From contig JAFAZE010000081.1 in the NCBI GenBank assembly GCA_019239975.1, positions 1 through 62,691 of the forward strand: a stretch of DNA of 62,691 bases, read 5' to 3'. A program made the translations under genes and the position numbers. Of the stretch, positions 48,331 to 58,994 are shown one piece after another (the first letter of the stretch is position 1; each line of letters opens with the position of its first letter). The DNA is from Streptosporangiaceae bacterium (lineage in GTDB: Bacteria > Actinomycetota > Actinomycetes > Streptosporangiales > Streptosporangiaceae). The notes below the pieces were generated by a model. The model saw only the letters and a list, made by a program, of their open reading frames with translations, was not told the DNA's origin and did no database searches.

Positions 48331-51300
48331 GTCCTGGGGTGCATACCGAGTTCGCGTTTGAGGAACGGGTCGAGTATGAACTGCTACGGCGGGGGTGGAT
48401 CCGGGGACCTCGCCTTTATGACGCGGAGCTCGGGCTCGCTACCGCGGAGATGTGGGAGTTTGTCGGGAAGACGCAGGTTAAACGGTTCGAGAAGTTGATC
48501 GAGCTGCATGGCGGGGATCAGACCGCCGCTATGCGGGCGTTCGCGATCCGCGTCGCCAACGAGATCGACGCGCGCGGGGTTCTCGATGTGCTGCGGCACG
48601 GGGTGAAGGACCGCGGGGTGCCAGTGGACCTGTGCTACTTCCGTCCGGGGCATACGCTTGCCGTCGACGCGCTGAAGGAGTACGACGCGAACGTGCTGTC
48701 GGTGGCCCGGCAGCTGCATTTCTCCGCGCGAGATGGGACGCAGTCGGTGGACCTGGCGTTCTTCGTAAACGGGCTGCCGGTGGCATCGGTGGAGCTGAAG
48801 AACCCGATGACCAGGCAAGACGCGGATGATGCGGTCGCACAGTACCGGCGGCGGGATCCAAATGAACTCTACTTCGCCAAGCGGACGCTCGTGCATTTCG
48901 CGGTGGATCCGGACCGGGCATTCGTCACGACCCGGTTGAGCGGCGGCGATACCGAGTTCCTGCCGTTTAACGTCGGCTCCGCCGGGGCGGGGTATTCGGG
49001 CGGGGCGGGAAACCCAGCGCCCGTTCGGGATGATTATTCTGTTTCTTATCTCTGGGACAACATCTGGCAGCGGGATAACTGGCTGGAGATCCTGCACCGC
49101 TACCTGCACGTCCAGACGGCCGGGCCTAAGGACAATCCGCATGCGGCACGGCGGATCTTCCCGCGCTACCACCAGTGGGACGCGGTGCAGCGGATGGTCG
49201 CGGACGCGCGGACCCGCGGGGCGGGGCAGGACTACCTGATCGAGCATTCGGCTGGGTCGGGGAAATCCAATACGATCGGGTGGCTCGCGCACCGGCTGTC
49301 CACGCTGTTCTCCGATGCTAATGAGCAGGTGTTCCATAAGGTCATCGTGATCACCGACCGGACCGTGCTCGACCGGCAGTTGCAGCGGACGATCTACCAG
49401 TTCGACCACACGCCGGGCGTGGTGATGCGAATCGACGAGGACGCCGCGCAACTCGCCGCGGCGCTCGAGGACTCGACGTCGAAGATCATCATCTCGACGT
49501 TGCAGAAGTTCCCCTACGTCCTGGCAAAGATCGCCGGCGCCAAGCTAGGCGGCAAGCGGTACGCCGTCATCGTCGACGAGGCGCACTCCTCCCAGGGCGG
49601 AGACGCGGCGGCGCGGCTGCGGCAAGCGATCGGCGCGGACAGCGAGGGGCGGCCGGACGAGACGCCGCTCGAGTACCTGGGCCGGATGCGGCGCAAGCAG
49701 CCGAACCTTTCGTACTTCGCGTTCACCGCGACGCCGACGTCTCGGACGCTGAACCTGTTCGGCCGCTTCGACCCGGGCCGGACGAACCCCGACAAGCCCG
49801 GCGAGACCGGCATGAACGTGCCGTTCCACGTGTACTCGATGCGGCAGGCGATCGAGGAGGGGTACATCCTCGACGTGCTGGCCAACTACCTCACCTACGA
49901 CCTGAAGTGGCGGCTGCGGAACCTCGCGGTTGAGCAGCAGGAGTCCGCTTCCGCCAACCCGGAGGTGGATGAGCGTAAGGCCAAGCGGGAACTGGTCAGG
50001 TTCGCGGTGCGGCATCCCACGTCAGTCGACCAGCGGGCGAAGCTGATCATCGATGACTTCCGGGACAACGTCGCGCGGCGGCTTGGCGGGCGGGCGAAGG
50101 CCATGGTGGTCACCAGCAGCCGCGCGGACGCGCTCGCCATGTACCAGGCGATGCAGACGTACGCGGACGCCCTCGGCTACGGGACGCTGGTGGCATTCTC
50201 CGGGTCGCTTGAGCCGACGCCCGGGGTCACGGTCACCGAAGCGCAGCTCAACGGGTTTCCCGAGGGGCAGCTACCGAAGATGTTCGACTACACGCGGGCC
50301 GACGACCCGCACGCCCAGACCAGCGGCAAGCGGGAGTACCGGCTGCTTGTCGCCGCGGAGAAATACCAGACCGGGTTCGACCAGCCGCTACTGTGCGCGA
50401 TGTACGTGGACAAGCCGCTCACCGGGGTCGCGGCGGTGCAAACGCTATCTCGGCTGAACCGGATCCACCCGCTCAAGTCGCAGGATGACGTGCGGGTGCT
50501 CGACTTCGTGAACTCGGCTGACGACATTCAGACAGCGTTCAAACCGTGGTTCGAGACGACGATCGCCAAGCCCGAGGATCCGAACCTGCTGTATGACAAG
50601 CAGCGGGAGGTGATGGCGTACGCAGTGCTCGCCGTCCCAGAGATGGAGGCGTTCGTCCGGGTGCTGACCGAGGGCGGGCCAGGGCGGTTGCCGGACGCGG
50701 CCGAACGGGCGCTGCACGCGCGGCTGCACGGGTACCTGCAGCCGGCGATCGACCGATTTCTTGCCCTTGAGGATGACGAGCAGCGGGAGGGGTTCCGGAA
50801 GGCGCTTCGTGATTACACGCGGGCGTACGCGCTGATAGCGCAGATCGTCGCCTGGGGCGACGAGGAGCTTGAGCGGCTGTACCAGTACGGGCGGGTGCTG
50901 CTGCTGCGGCTGCCGGGACGGCCCACCACGTCGGTCGACATCGGGGACGCGGACTTGTCACACTTCCGGCTCGAGTTCACCGGAGCGCACAGCGTGTCGC
51001 TGTCTTCCTCGGGCGAGGACGGCGTGGTTCGCGGGCACTCGGCCGACGGGAGCGGCCTGCGCGAGCCCGAGGTCAAGCACCTGGCGGAGGTGATCAGGGA
51101 GCTGAACGAGCGGTTCGGGCTCGATCTCGGCACCGGGGACGAGATCCTCGTGTACCAGCAGGTGGTTGGGCTGGTGTCGGACACCGAGATGCAGCAGGTC
51201 GGGCTGATGAACGACGAGGCGCGGTTCGGCCAGGTGGCCGACGACCGTCTCGACGACATCGTCGCCGAGAACACGGAGCGGAACACCGAGTTCATGAAGC

Positions 51301-51464
51301 TGTACTTCGACAACGACGAGTTCCGCAAGGCGGTCAAGGAAGCGGCCCGGCGTCGCGCTTACCGGATCATCACCGACCCGTTGCGCGAGGAGGCACTGGC
51401 GCGGCTGCGCGCCGAGATGGAACGGGAGACCGGCGGGTCTGGCGCGTTAAGTTCGGCCTGTTGA
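48327..51464 (+). CDS. hsdR: Type I restriction endonuclease subunit HsdR
   Basis: This is the translocating nuclease of the type I complex. The N-terminal PD-(D/E)xK nuclease has VDLAFFVNGLPVASVELKNP (about residues 135-160). A superfamily-2 helicase motor follows with Walker A EHSAGSGKSNT (about 306-316), DEAH box VDEAHSSQGG (about 416-425), motif III FTATPTSRT, and motif VI region KYQTGFDQPLLCAMYVDKPL. C-terminal helices bind HsdM. The 1045-residue length is typical. All motifs look intact, so restriction is likely active. Confidence 0.95.
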   Translation: MSPGVHTEFAFEERVEYELLRRGWIRGPRLYDAELGLATAEMWEFVGKTQVKRFEKLIELHGGDQTAAMRAFAIRVANEIDARGVLDVLRHGVKDRGVPVDLCYFRPGHTLAVDALKEYDANVLSVARQLHFSARDGTQSVDLAFFVNGLPVASVELKNPMTRQDADDAVAQYRRRDPNELYFAKRTLVHFAVDPDRAFVTTRLSGGDTEFLPFNVGSAGAGYSGGAGNPAPVRDDYSVSYLWDNIWQRDNWLEILHRYLHVQTAGPKDNPHAARRIFPRYHQWDAVQRMVADARTRGAGQDYLIEHSAGSGKSNTIGWLAHRLSTLFSDANEQVFHKVIVITDRTVLDRQLQRTIYQFDHTPGVVMRIDEDAAQLAAALEDSTSKIIISTLQKFPYVLAKIAGAKLGGKRYAVIVDEAHSSQGGDAAARLRQAIGADSEGRPDETPLEYLGRMRRKQPNLSYFAFTATPTSRTLNLFGRFDPGRTNPDKPGETGMNVPFHVYSMRQAIEEGYILDVLANYLTYDLKWRLRNLAVEQQESASANPEVDERKAKRELVRFAVRHPTSVDQRAKLIIDDFRDNVARRLGGRAKAMVVTSSRADALAMYQAMQTYADALGYGTLVAFSGSLEPTPGVTVTEAQLNGFPEGQLPKMFDYTRADDPHAQTSGKREYRLLVAAEKYQTGFDQPLLCAMYVDKPLTGVAAVQTLSRLNRIHPLKSQDDVRVLDFVNSADDIQTAFKPWFETTIAKPEDPNLLYDKQREVMAYAVLAVPEMEAFVRVLTEGGPGRLPDAAERALHARLHGYLQPAIDRFLALEDDEQREGFRKALRDYTRAYALIAQIVAWGDEELERLYQYGRVLLLRLPGRPTTSVDIGDADLSHFRLEFTGAHSVSLSSSGEDGVVRGHSADGSGLREPEVKHLAEVIRELNERFGLDLGTGDEILVYQQVVGLVSDTEMQQVGLMNDEARFGQVADDRLDDIVAENTERNTEFMKLYFDNDEFRKAVKEAARRRAYRIITDPLREEALARLRAEMERETGGSGALSSAC

Positions 51465-51477
51465 GCGGTGGTGGCGG

Positions 51478-53118
51478 ATGACGGACGGGAAACGGCGGCT
51501 CGCCGGGCGGTACCGGATCGACGGGCTGCTGGGCCGGGGCGGCATGAGCGAGGTCTACTTCGGCTACGACGAGCGGCTTGACCGGCCGGTCGCGGTCAAG
51601 CTGCTCCGGCCTCCTTCCTACGTGCCTGGGTCGCCGGACTCGCCGGAGGCGGTGGAGATCCTCGACGCGCTCGACCGGGACCAAAGGCGGTTCCTGCGCG
51701 AGATCCGGATGAGCGCGCGGCTGGAGCTGGTCGGCGTCCCCGCCGTCTATGACACTGGCGTGGACGACTTGCCGGACGGGACGCGGCAGCTCTGGCTCGT
51801 CATGCAACTGCTGCGCGGATCGACTCTGGAGACGCTGCTTGACGGCGCGTCTTTCTCTGGTTCAGACACGCCGGGCGTCGCGTGGGCGGTGGCAGTCGCC
51901 GCGCAGATCGCGGCGGTTCTTGCTGACGTCCACCGGGTGGACATCGTGCACCGCGACATCAAGGCGGCCAACGTCATGGTGACCGACGGCGGCCTGGTGA
52001 AGGTGCTCGACTTCGGCATCGCGATTCTGCGCGGGGCGGGGGCGCTGCCCAGGCTTACTCAGGTCGACCGTACCGTCGGCACGCCTGCCTACATGTCGCC
52101 GGAACAGTGGGCCGGACAGCTGGTCACACCCGCGTCGGACGTGTACTCCCTCGGCTGCCTGTTGTTTGAGCTGCTCACCGGTGACATGCCGTTCCATGGG
52201 TCGTCGCGGATGCCGCTGCGGGTCGCGCACCAGGAGTGTGCGGTGCCTTCCGCCGCGGCCGCGCGTAAGTCGGTGCCGCCTGCGGTTGACAAGCTGGTGG
52301 CGGCGATGCTTGCCAAGGACCCGGCCGCGCGGCCTGCCGCCGAGGCGGTGTACCGGGCGCTGCTTCCGATCGCGGCCGGGACCGTCGCGGTCGCGGATGG
52401 CCCGTTGCCGGGAGGTGAGGAAAGGCGGGATCCGGTAAGGCCGTTCCGGCAGCCGCTGCTCGGCCCGATGGGCCGCGACCCGTTCCGGGTGCCTGCCGGC
52501 GGAAAGGCCGCCGACGGCGGGTCCGGTACCGGAACCACCCGCCCGCTCACCGAGGACGAGGCCATACGGCTGCGCGCTGACGTCCAGGTGCTCCTTGATG
52601 GCGAGAACCCGTCCGATGCGATCAGACTGCTCGAAGCGGGACTGGGCCGTGCCGTCCCCGGCTCCGCGCTCGAGCTGCAGATCCGGCGCACACTGGCCGC
52701 CGCGCTTCTGATCGGCGGCCAGTACCGTCGCGCCGCGCAGCTTTTCGAGCAGGCCGGGACGGCCTACCGGCAGCACCTGGGAGCCGCTGATCCGTGGGCA
52801 CTTGACTGCGCCTACCAAGCCGGGCACGCCTACGCACAGGCCGGGAAACCCGGCAAGGCACTGCCCCAGCTTCGCTACTACGTGATGAACGCCGTACCGC
52901 TAGCGGCACGGGACGCGGATGAGGCGGCCAAGGTCATGGAGTCCCGGTTCGTCATCGCCCAGTTGCTGGCGAGCATCGGCGAGATCGAGTCGGCGATCAC
53001 GGAACTGCGAGCCATCCGGCCGCTGCTTGCTGCCGCCTACGGGCCAGAGTCGGCGCAGGTCCGCAACCTTGACAGGCAAGCCGCCCGCCTTCGGCCTGCA
53101 CCAGGCAAGACGTTTTGA
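51478..53118 (+). CDS. Ser/Thr protein kinase with TPR-like C-terminus
   Basis: The Hanks-type kinase domain covers about residues 8-290: LLGRGGMSEVYFG, VAVKLL, VHRDIKAANVMV, LDFGIAIL, GTPAYMSPEQWAG and SDVYSLGCLLFELLTG. All catalytic residues are present. The C-terminal part (about 365-546) has helix pairs in tetratricopeptide style (LEAGLGRAV..., AALLIGGQYRRAAQLFEQAG, YQAGHAYAQAGKPGKALPQL). No membrane segment is visible, so it is cytosolic. It starts 13 bp after hsdR and is probably the fifth gene of the restriction operon. A role in switching or sensing for the system is inferred. Confidence 0.9.
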   Translation: MTDGKRRLAGRYRIDGLLGRGGMSEVYFGYDERLDRPVAVKLLRPPSYVPGSPDSPEAVEILDALDRDQRRFLREIRMSARLELVGVPAVYDTGVDDLPDGTRQLWLVMQLLRGSTLETLLDGASFSGSDTPGVAWAVAVAAQIAAVLADVHRVDIVHRDIKAANVMVTDGGLVKVLDFGIAILRGAGALPRLTQVDRTVGTPAYMSPEQWAGQLVTPASDVYSLGCLLFELLTGDMPFHGSSRMPLRVAHQECAVPSAAAARKSVPPAVDKLVAAMLAKDPAARPAAEAVYRALLPIAAGTVAVADGPLPGGEERRDPVRPFRQPLLGPMGRDPFRVPAGGKAADGGSGTGTTRPLTEDEAIRLRADVQVLLDGENPSDAIRLLEAGLGRAVPGSALELQIRRTLAAALLIGGQYRRAAQLFEQAGTAYRQHLGAADPWALDCAYQAGHAYAQAGKPGKALPQLRYYVMNAVPLAARDADEAAKVMESRFVIAQLLASIGEIESAITELRAIRPLLAAAYGPESAQVRNLDRQAARLRPAPGKTF

Positions 53119-53171
53119 CGCCCTCGCGGATCGCGGCGCGGATTGCACTCAAATCGTCCGCAGGACTCTGG

Positions 53172-54718
53172 TTACGGGAGGACGGCGGAGATGGCGGTGG
53201 CGAGCTCACCGGGCACGTCGTCCACCAGGAGGTGGCGGCCGTCGCGGACCACGTCCCGGCCGCTGATCACCACGTGCCGCACGTCGGCGGCGGTCCCGGT
53301 GAGGAACACAGCCGCCAGCACGCTGTCCGGCGACGCCCGCGATCCCGCGAGCCGCGGACTGTCCAGGCTCACCGTCACCAGGTCGGCGTAGGCGCCTGGC
53401 ACGATCTCGCCGGCGTCGGGCCAGCCCAGGCAGGCGTGCCCGGTGACGGTGGCGGCCACGGCGAGCTCGTCGGCGGTGAAGTGCACCCGGCGGCGCGTCG
53501 CCAGCCGCTGGGACAGCTCCAGCCAGCGCGCCTCGGCCAGCAGGTCCACGACCGTGTGGCCGTCGCTGCCGAGCGACAGCGGGCTGCCCGCCGCGGCGAG
53601 CGCCGGCGCCGGGCCGATCCCGTCGGCGAGGTCGGCCTCGGTGGTCGGGCAGATGCAGCAGAACGTCTGGCAGCCGCCGAGCAGCTCGATGTCCCCGCGG
53701 GACAGGTGCGTCGCGTGCACCATCGTGGACCGGGGGGTCAGCACGCCCGCCTCGTACATGACCTCGGCCGGGGTGCGGCCGTAGGCCGCCTGGCATTCGG
53801 CGTTCTCCAGCGGCTGCTCCGACAGGTGCGCGTGCACCGGCGCTCCGTGCTTGTGCGCCCAGGTCATGATCTCCGGCATGGCGTCAGGGGGCACCGCGCG
53901 CACCGAATGGACCGCCGCGCCCAGCCGGGCGTGCGGGCCCAGCATGCCGAGCTGGTCGCCGCCGAACGCGCCGAGCCGGGACGCCCAGGCCTCGGGCGAG
54001 CCGTCGCCGAACCGCAGCCGCACGCCGTCCAGCGGCTGCGGCCTCCCGTCCCGGGACAGGCCGCCGGACAGGTAGCAGGTGTCGAGCAGGGTGATCCGCA
54101 GGCCCGCGTCGGACGCGGCCTGCAGCAGGCACCTGCCCAGCTCGTTCGGGTCGGCGTAGGGAACGCCGCCCGCGGCGTGGTGCACGTAGTGGAACTCGCC
54201 GACGCAGGTCACGCCGGCCAGCGCCATCTCGGCGTACAGGGCGCGGGCGAGCGCGTGGTAGCTGTCCGGGTCCAGCCGCTCCGCCACCCGGTACATGCGC
54301 TCGCGCCAGGTCCAGAACGTGCCCTCGTCCGCCTCCGCGGTGCCGCGCAGCGCGCGGTGGAAGGCGTGCGAATGGGCGTTCGCCAGGCCGGGCAGGGTCA
54401 GTCCCGGCAGCCGCACCGTGCCCGGCGGCAGCGCGCCGCGCGGCACCCCGGGGGTGACCGCTGCGAACCGCTCGCCGGACGCCTCGATGAGCACGTCCGC
54501 CCGCAGTCCCCCGATCCTGCCCTCCGCGACCCGCGCTCCCCGCGCGAGCCAGGCCAGCTCCGCGTGCCACCGCCGCTGCTTTCCCCCGGGGGATGACCCC
54601 CCGGTGACCCCCCGCTGTCCCTCTGGACCGGGAAGCCCCTCCCCCCGGACCCCCCTGGGACGCACCCATCCCCCCGGATCCCCCCCGGGGGGGCCAGGGC
54701 CCCCCGGATGTCCCGCGG

Positions 54719-54722
<4 letters not shown>
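53172..54722 (-). CDS. hutF: Formimidoylglutamate deiminase
   Basis: This amidohydrolase-family enzyme deiminates N-formimidoyl-glutamate to N-formylglutamate. Metal site motif [37 protein letters not shown] (about residue 325) and [11 protein letters not shown] (about 400) are present. ATG 54722 overlaps the hutU stop (ATGA), so the two are coupled. The first 45-50 residues are a Gly/Pro-rich extension not expected in the family, and GTG 54611 may be the ancestral start. Its 3' 600 bp also exist as the remnant at 42040-42390. Confidence 0.93.
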
Positions 54723-56368
<1,646 letters not shown>

Positions 56369-56504
56369 AAGCTCATCATGCCGTTGCGGCCCGGCGAGCG
56401 CGAACGCGCCCTCGCCTCCGCGCAGCCCGGCGTCTTCGCGGACGCGGGTGACGGTGCCGCGGCCGCCGGGCGCCGGGCGATGACTCGAGTCCGCCCGCGG
56501 GGCG

Positions 56505-56582
56505 GCGTCACCAGGCGACCGGGACCCGCGGCTGTCACCAGGCGGCTGTCACCAGGCGGCTGTCACCAGGCGACCGGGACCC
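56505..56582. repeat. Tandem copies of the end of the next gene
   Basis: GTCACCAGGCGACCGGGACCC occurs around 56507 and again at 56562, with two CGGCTGTCACCAGG units between. The copy at 56562 contains the stop (TCA, minus strand) and last codons of the gene at 56563-57855. I see no gene in the remaining hutU upstream spacer (56369-56504). Confidence 0.75.
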
Positions 56583-57855
56583 CCAGAAGCTGGGAGGGCG
56601 CCAGCGTGTGCGGCCTGCCGCCGGACAGCCAGCCGTGCATGGCTGGGTTCCCGGCGAGGAAGTACCACCCGGCGAACAGGACGTAGCGCCCGGAGCTGTC
56701 CGTTCTCAGCAGCGCGCCGTACCCCTCGACGGACAGCCCGGCGCCCAGCGGGGCGCTGTACAGCACGCGCCGCTCGGCCCCGGTGGCGGCCGCTATGGTG
56801 ACCACCTCGGCCCGGCCTCCGTGCCTTACCAGGGCGGTCAGCTCCGTGCCATCCGGGCTGATCACCGCCTGGCCGATCTCCGGGTAGGCGGCGCCCTCGC
56901 CGAGCAGCACGGTGCCATCGGTCAGCCGGCCGCCCGCCGCGGTGATGGCGAGCTCCCGCACCTGCGCGGCGCCGGATCCCGGTCGCGGGCACGCGAGGGG
57001 CCCGCTCACCGTCGGCTGCCGCACCGAAGCGGGGCACCACTGCGCCAGGTAGACGAGCGACCTGCCGTCACCGGTCCAGCTCACGTCGGCGATGCTCATG
57101 GACCGGGCGGTTCGCTCCAGGCCGCCGCGCCATACCGCGTGCCCGCCCGTCCGGAGGTCGATCACCACGATCTGCTGCAGGAAGGCGCCACCGGCCGAGG
57201 CCGCGACCGCGAGCCGGGTGCCGTCGGGCGAGACGGCGGCGGCACCGTCGAACAGCAGATGCCGCTGGCCGGGGATCATCCCGCCACGCACCGGGGCGAG
57301 CCCGGTGAGCGCGCCGCGGGCGGACAGCGTGAAACGGTAGATCAGCAGCTCGCCGTCGCCCGTGGACGTGGACGTGGTACCGGCGCCGACGGGATTTTCC
57401 TCGCTGTAGAGGGCATAGAACGTGCGGTCGTCGTACGTGGTCACACCGATCGCGGACAGTTTCCGGCCGTTGCCGCCGGCCGGGCTGGGCACGGTGGCCA
57501 CCACCGCCCCGGTGGTGGTGGCCCGGATCGCGACGCAGGCGGTGCCCGCCGCGCAGGCGGTGTCCGCCGCCTCGGCGTAGAAGGCGGGCGGCCCGCCCGC
57601 GCCCGGCGATGCCGGGATGTTCCGGTCTCCGGCCGGCGTGCCGGCCGCGCCGACGAGGCGCGGCACGAGAAGCGCCCCGGCGATCGCGATGACCACGGCG
57701 GCCGCCGCGCAGACCGGCGCGAACCAGCTCGCCCGCGCCCGGCGCCTGGGCACGGTGCTGCCGCCTGGCTCGGGCAGCGGGGCGATCGTTCCAGGCCGCA
57801 CCGCCTCCGCCGCCGCGTCGAGCGCGGCGGTCAGCGCCTCTTCGATGGTGTTCAT
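56563..57855 (-). CDS. Membrane-anchored WD40/TolB-like protein
   Basis: This 430-residue protein has an N-terminal cytosolic stretch of about 45 residues and one hydrophobic segment (PVCAAAAVVIAIAGALLVPRLVG, about 47-69). An extracellular beta-rich domain follows with repeated VSPDGTRLAV, VSWTGDGRSLVYLAQ and ISPDGTELTAL blades. It starts one base inside the stop of the sigma-factor gene. In this position it may act as an anti-sigma or partner protein, though no zinc-binding anti-sigma motif is visible. Confidence 0.75.
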   Translation of the reverse strand: MNTIEEALTAALDAAAEAVRPGTIAPLPEPGGSTVPRRRARASWFAPVCAAAAVVIAIAGALLVPRLVGAAGTPAGDRNIPASPGAGGPPAFYAEAADTACAAGTACVAIRATTTGAVVATVPSPAGGNGRKLSAIGVTTYDDRTFYALYSEENPVGAGTTSTSTGDGELLIYRFTLSARGALTGLAPVRGGMIPGQRHLLFDGAAAVSPDGTRLAVAASAGGAFLQQIVVIDLRTGGHAVWRGGLERTARSMSIADVSWTGDGRSLVYLAQWCPASVRQPTVSGPLACPRPGSGAAQVRELAITAAGGRLTDGTVLLGEGAAYPEIGQAVISPDGTELTALVRHGGRAEVVTIAAATGAERRVLYSAPLGAGLSVEGYGALLRTDSSGRYVLFAGWYFLAGNPAMHGWLSGGRPHTLAPSQLLGVPVAW

Positions 57856-58448
57856 CAGCTTTCTCCCGTGGTGAGTCTGCTGCCGAGGGCGGCCAGTCCG
57901 CGGGAGAGCGTGGACTTGACGGTGCCCCGGCTTATTCCCATTGCTTCGGCGATTTCCGGCTCGGTCAGCCGCTGGTAGTAGCGCAGGACGAGCGCCTCCC
58001 GCTGTCGCCTGGGCAATCCCGCGAGCGCGCGCAGCACCCGCCTGCGGTCCTCAGCCAGCAGGGCCGCCGATTCCGCGGACGGCTCGGGCTCGTCCCGCAG
58101 CAGCGGCGGCACCGTACGGCCGAGCCGCCACAGGACGGTGCGGCGCCGGTGCACCGACCGGCATCCGTTCACCACCGCCGTACGGAAGTACGACACGGCC
58201 AGCCCGTTCCCGGCGAGCCGCGCCGATCTCGCGCACACCCTGGCGTACACGTCCTGGACCACGTCCTCGGCGGTCGCCCGGTCACCGACGAGCAGTACGG
58301 CGAGGCGGACCAGCTCCAGGTGCCGTGCGCGGAACATCTCGACGACCTCGGCATGTCCGCCCGGCACCGGCCGCCTCGCCTCCGGCTCACCCGGCCCCGA
58401 CGTATCCACCACATCCGGATAGCGCGTCTCGTCTGACTTCACAGGCAC
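57855..58448 (-). CDS. ECF sigma factor, SigE-family
   Basis: This is an extracytoplasmic-function RNA polymerase sigma factor of 197 residues. Region 2 spans about 33-95 (MFRARHLELVRLAVLLVGDRATAEDVVQDVYARV). Region 4 spans about 140-190 (LPRRQREALVLRYYQRLTEPEIAEAMGISRGTVKSTLSRGLAAL). The pattern matches the actinobacterial SigE/SigM-like subfamily. The one-base overlap (57855) with the membrane protein gene implies co-translation. Confidence 0.92.
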   Translation of the reverse strand: MPVKSDETRYPDVVDTSGPGEPEARRPVPGGHAEVVEMFRARHLELVRLAVLLVGDRATAEDVVQDVYARVCARSARLAGNGLAVSYFRTAVVNGCRSVHRRRTVLWRLGRTVPPLLRDEPEPSAESAALLAEDRRRVLRALAGLPRRQREALVLRYYQRLTEPEIAEAMGISRGTVKSTLSRGLAALGSRLTTGES

Positions 58449-58535
58449 TAAACGCGCGATCCGCCAATAGGTTGCCGCCGGCGGGTGTCCGCGGGCCCCC
58501 GCCGGGTAGATGACCGCGACGGGAGGTGCTTCCCC

Positions 58536-58916
58536 ATGTCAGATACGTCAGAGATGCGAGCGGTATACGACGCTCAGGCCAGGCCGCCGGGCCAGGGCCA
58601 GGGCCATGACCAGGGCCAGGGCCAGCTGGTCAGCCGCATCGGCGCGGTGGAGATCGACTGGCCGCGGTCGCTGGGATTTTTCGGCGGCATCGCGGTCGCC
58701 GTCGGAGCCGGGCTGATCGAGCCGCCCCTCGGGGTGTTCATCGCCGCGGTGCCGTTCCTGAAGATGCTCGACCTTCCCCGGCTGCCCAGTCGCGTCCGCT
58801 TCGTCGCGCAGGTCTTCGAGGGTGTCGCCAAGCCGGTCGGGGGCGACAGCGAAGGAACCGTGCGCATCGTGACCGCCAAGGGCTCGAGTGACGAGCCCGT
58901 CGGCGGCGACAGTTAG
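58536..58916 (+). CDS. Small protein with hydrophobic middle segment
   Basis: This 126-residue protein starts at ATG 58536 with GGGAGG as SD. It has a Gln/Gly repeat (GQGQGHDQGQGQ) near residue 20, a hydrophobic stretch (LGFFGGIAVAVGAGLIEPPLGVFIAAVPFL) that could be one or two membrane helices, and a polar C-terminus with GGDSEGT and GGDS. I do not recognise a family. It is divergent from the ECF sigma gene and might be one of its targets. Confidence 0.6.
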   Translation: MSDTSEMRAVYDAQARPPGQGQGHDQGQGQLVSRIGAVEIDWPRSLGFFGGIAVAVGAGLIEPPLGVFIAAVPFLKMLDLPRLPSRVRFVAQVFEGVAKPVGGDSEGTVRIVTAKGSSDEPVGGDS

Positions 58917-58994
58917 GCGGCGGCTGGTAACACCAGGCTCGTTCGGCCGGAGCCCGTGCGCGGTTACGGGCGCCCGGCGGTTTCACGGCTGCCG

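Noticed and set aside
42405..53118. BREX or Pgl system
   Set aside because: No PglZ phosphatase, BrxL protease, PglY ATPase or BrxC is present; the core is plain HsdR/M/S.
41880..53170. Phage- or integrase-mediated island with tRNA attachment site
   Set aside because: No integrase, transposase or tRNA-like sequence is visible; the flanking repeats are pieces of hutF.
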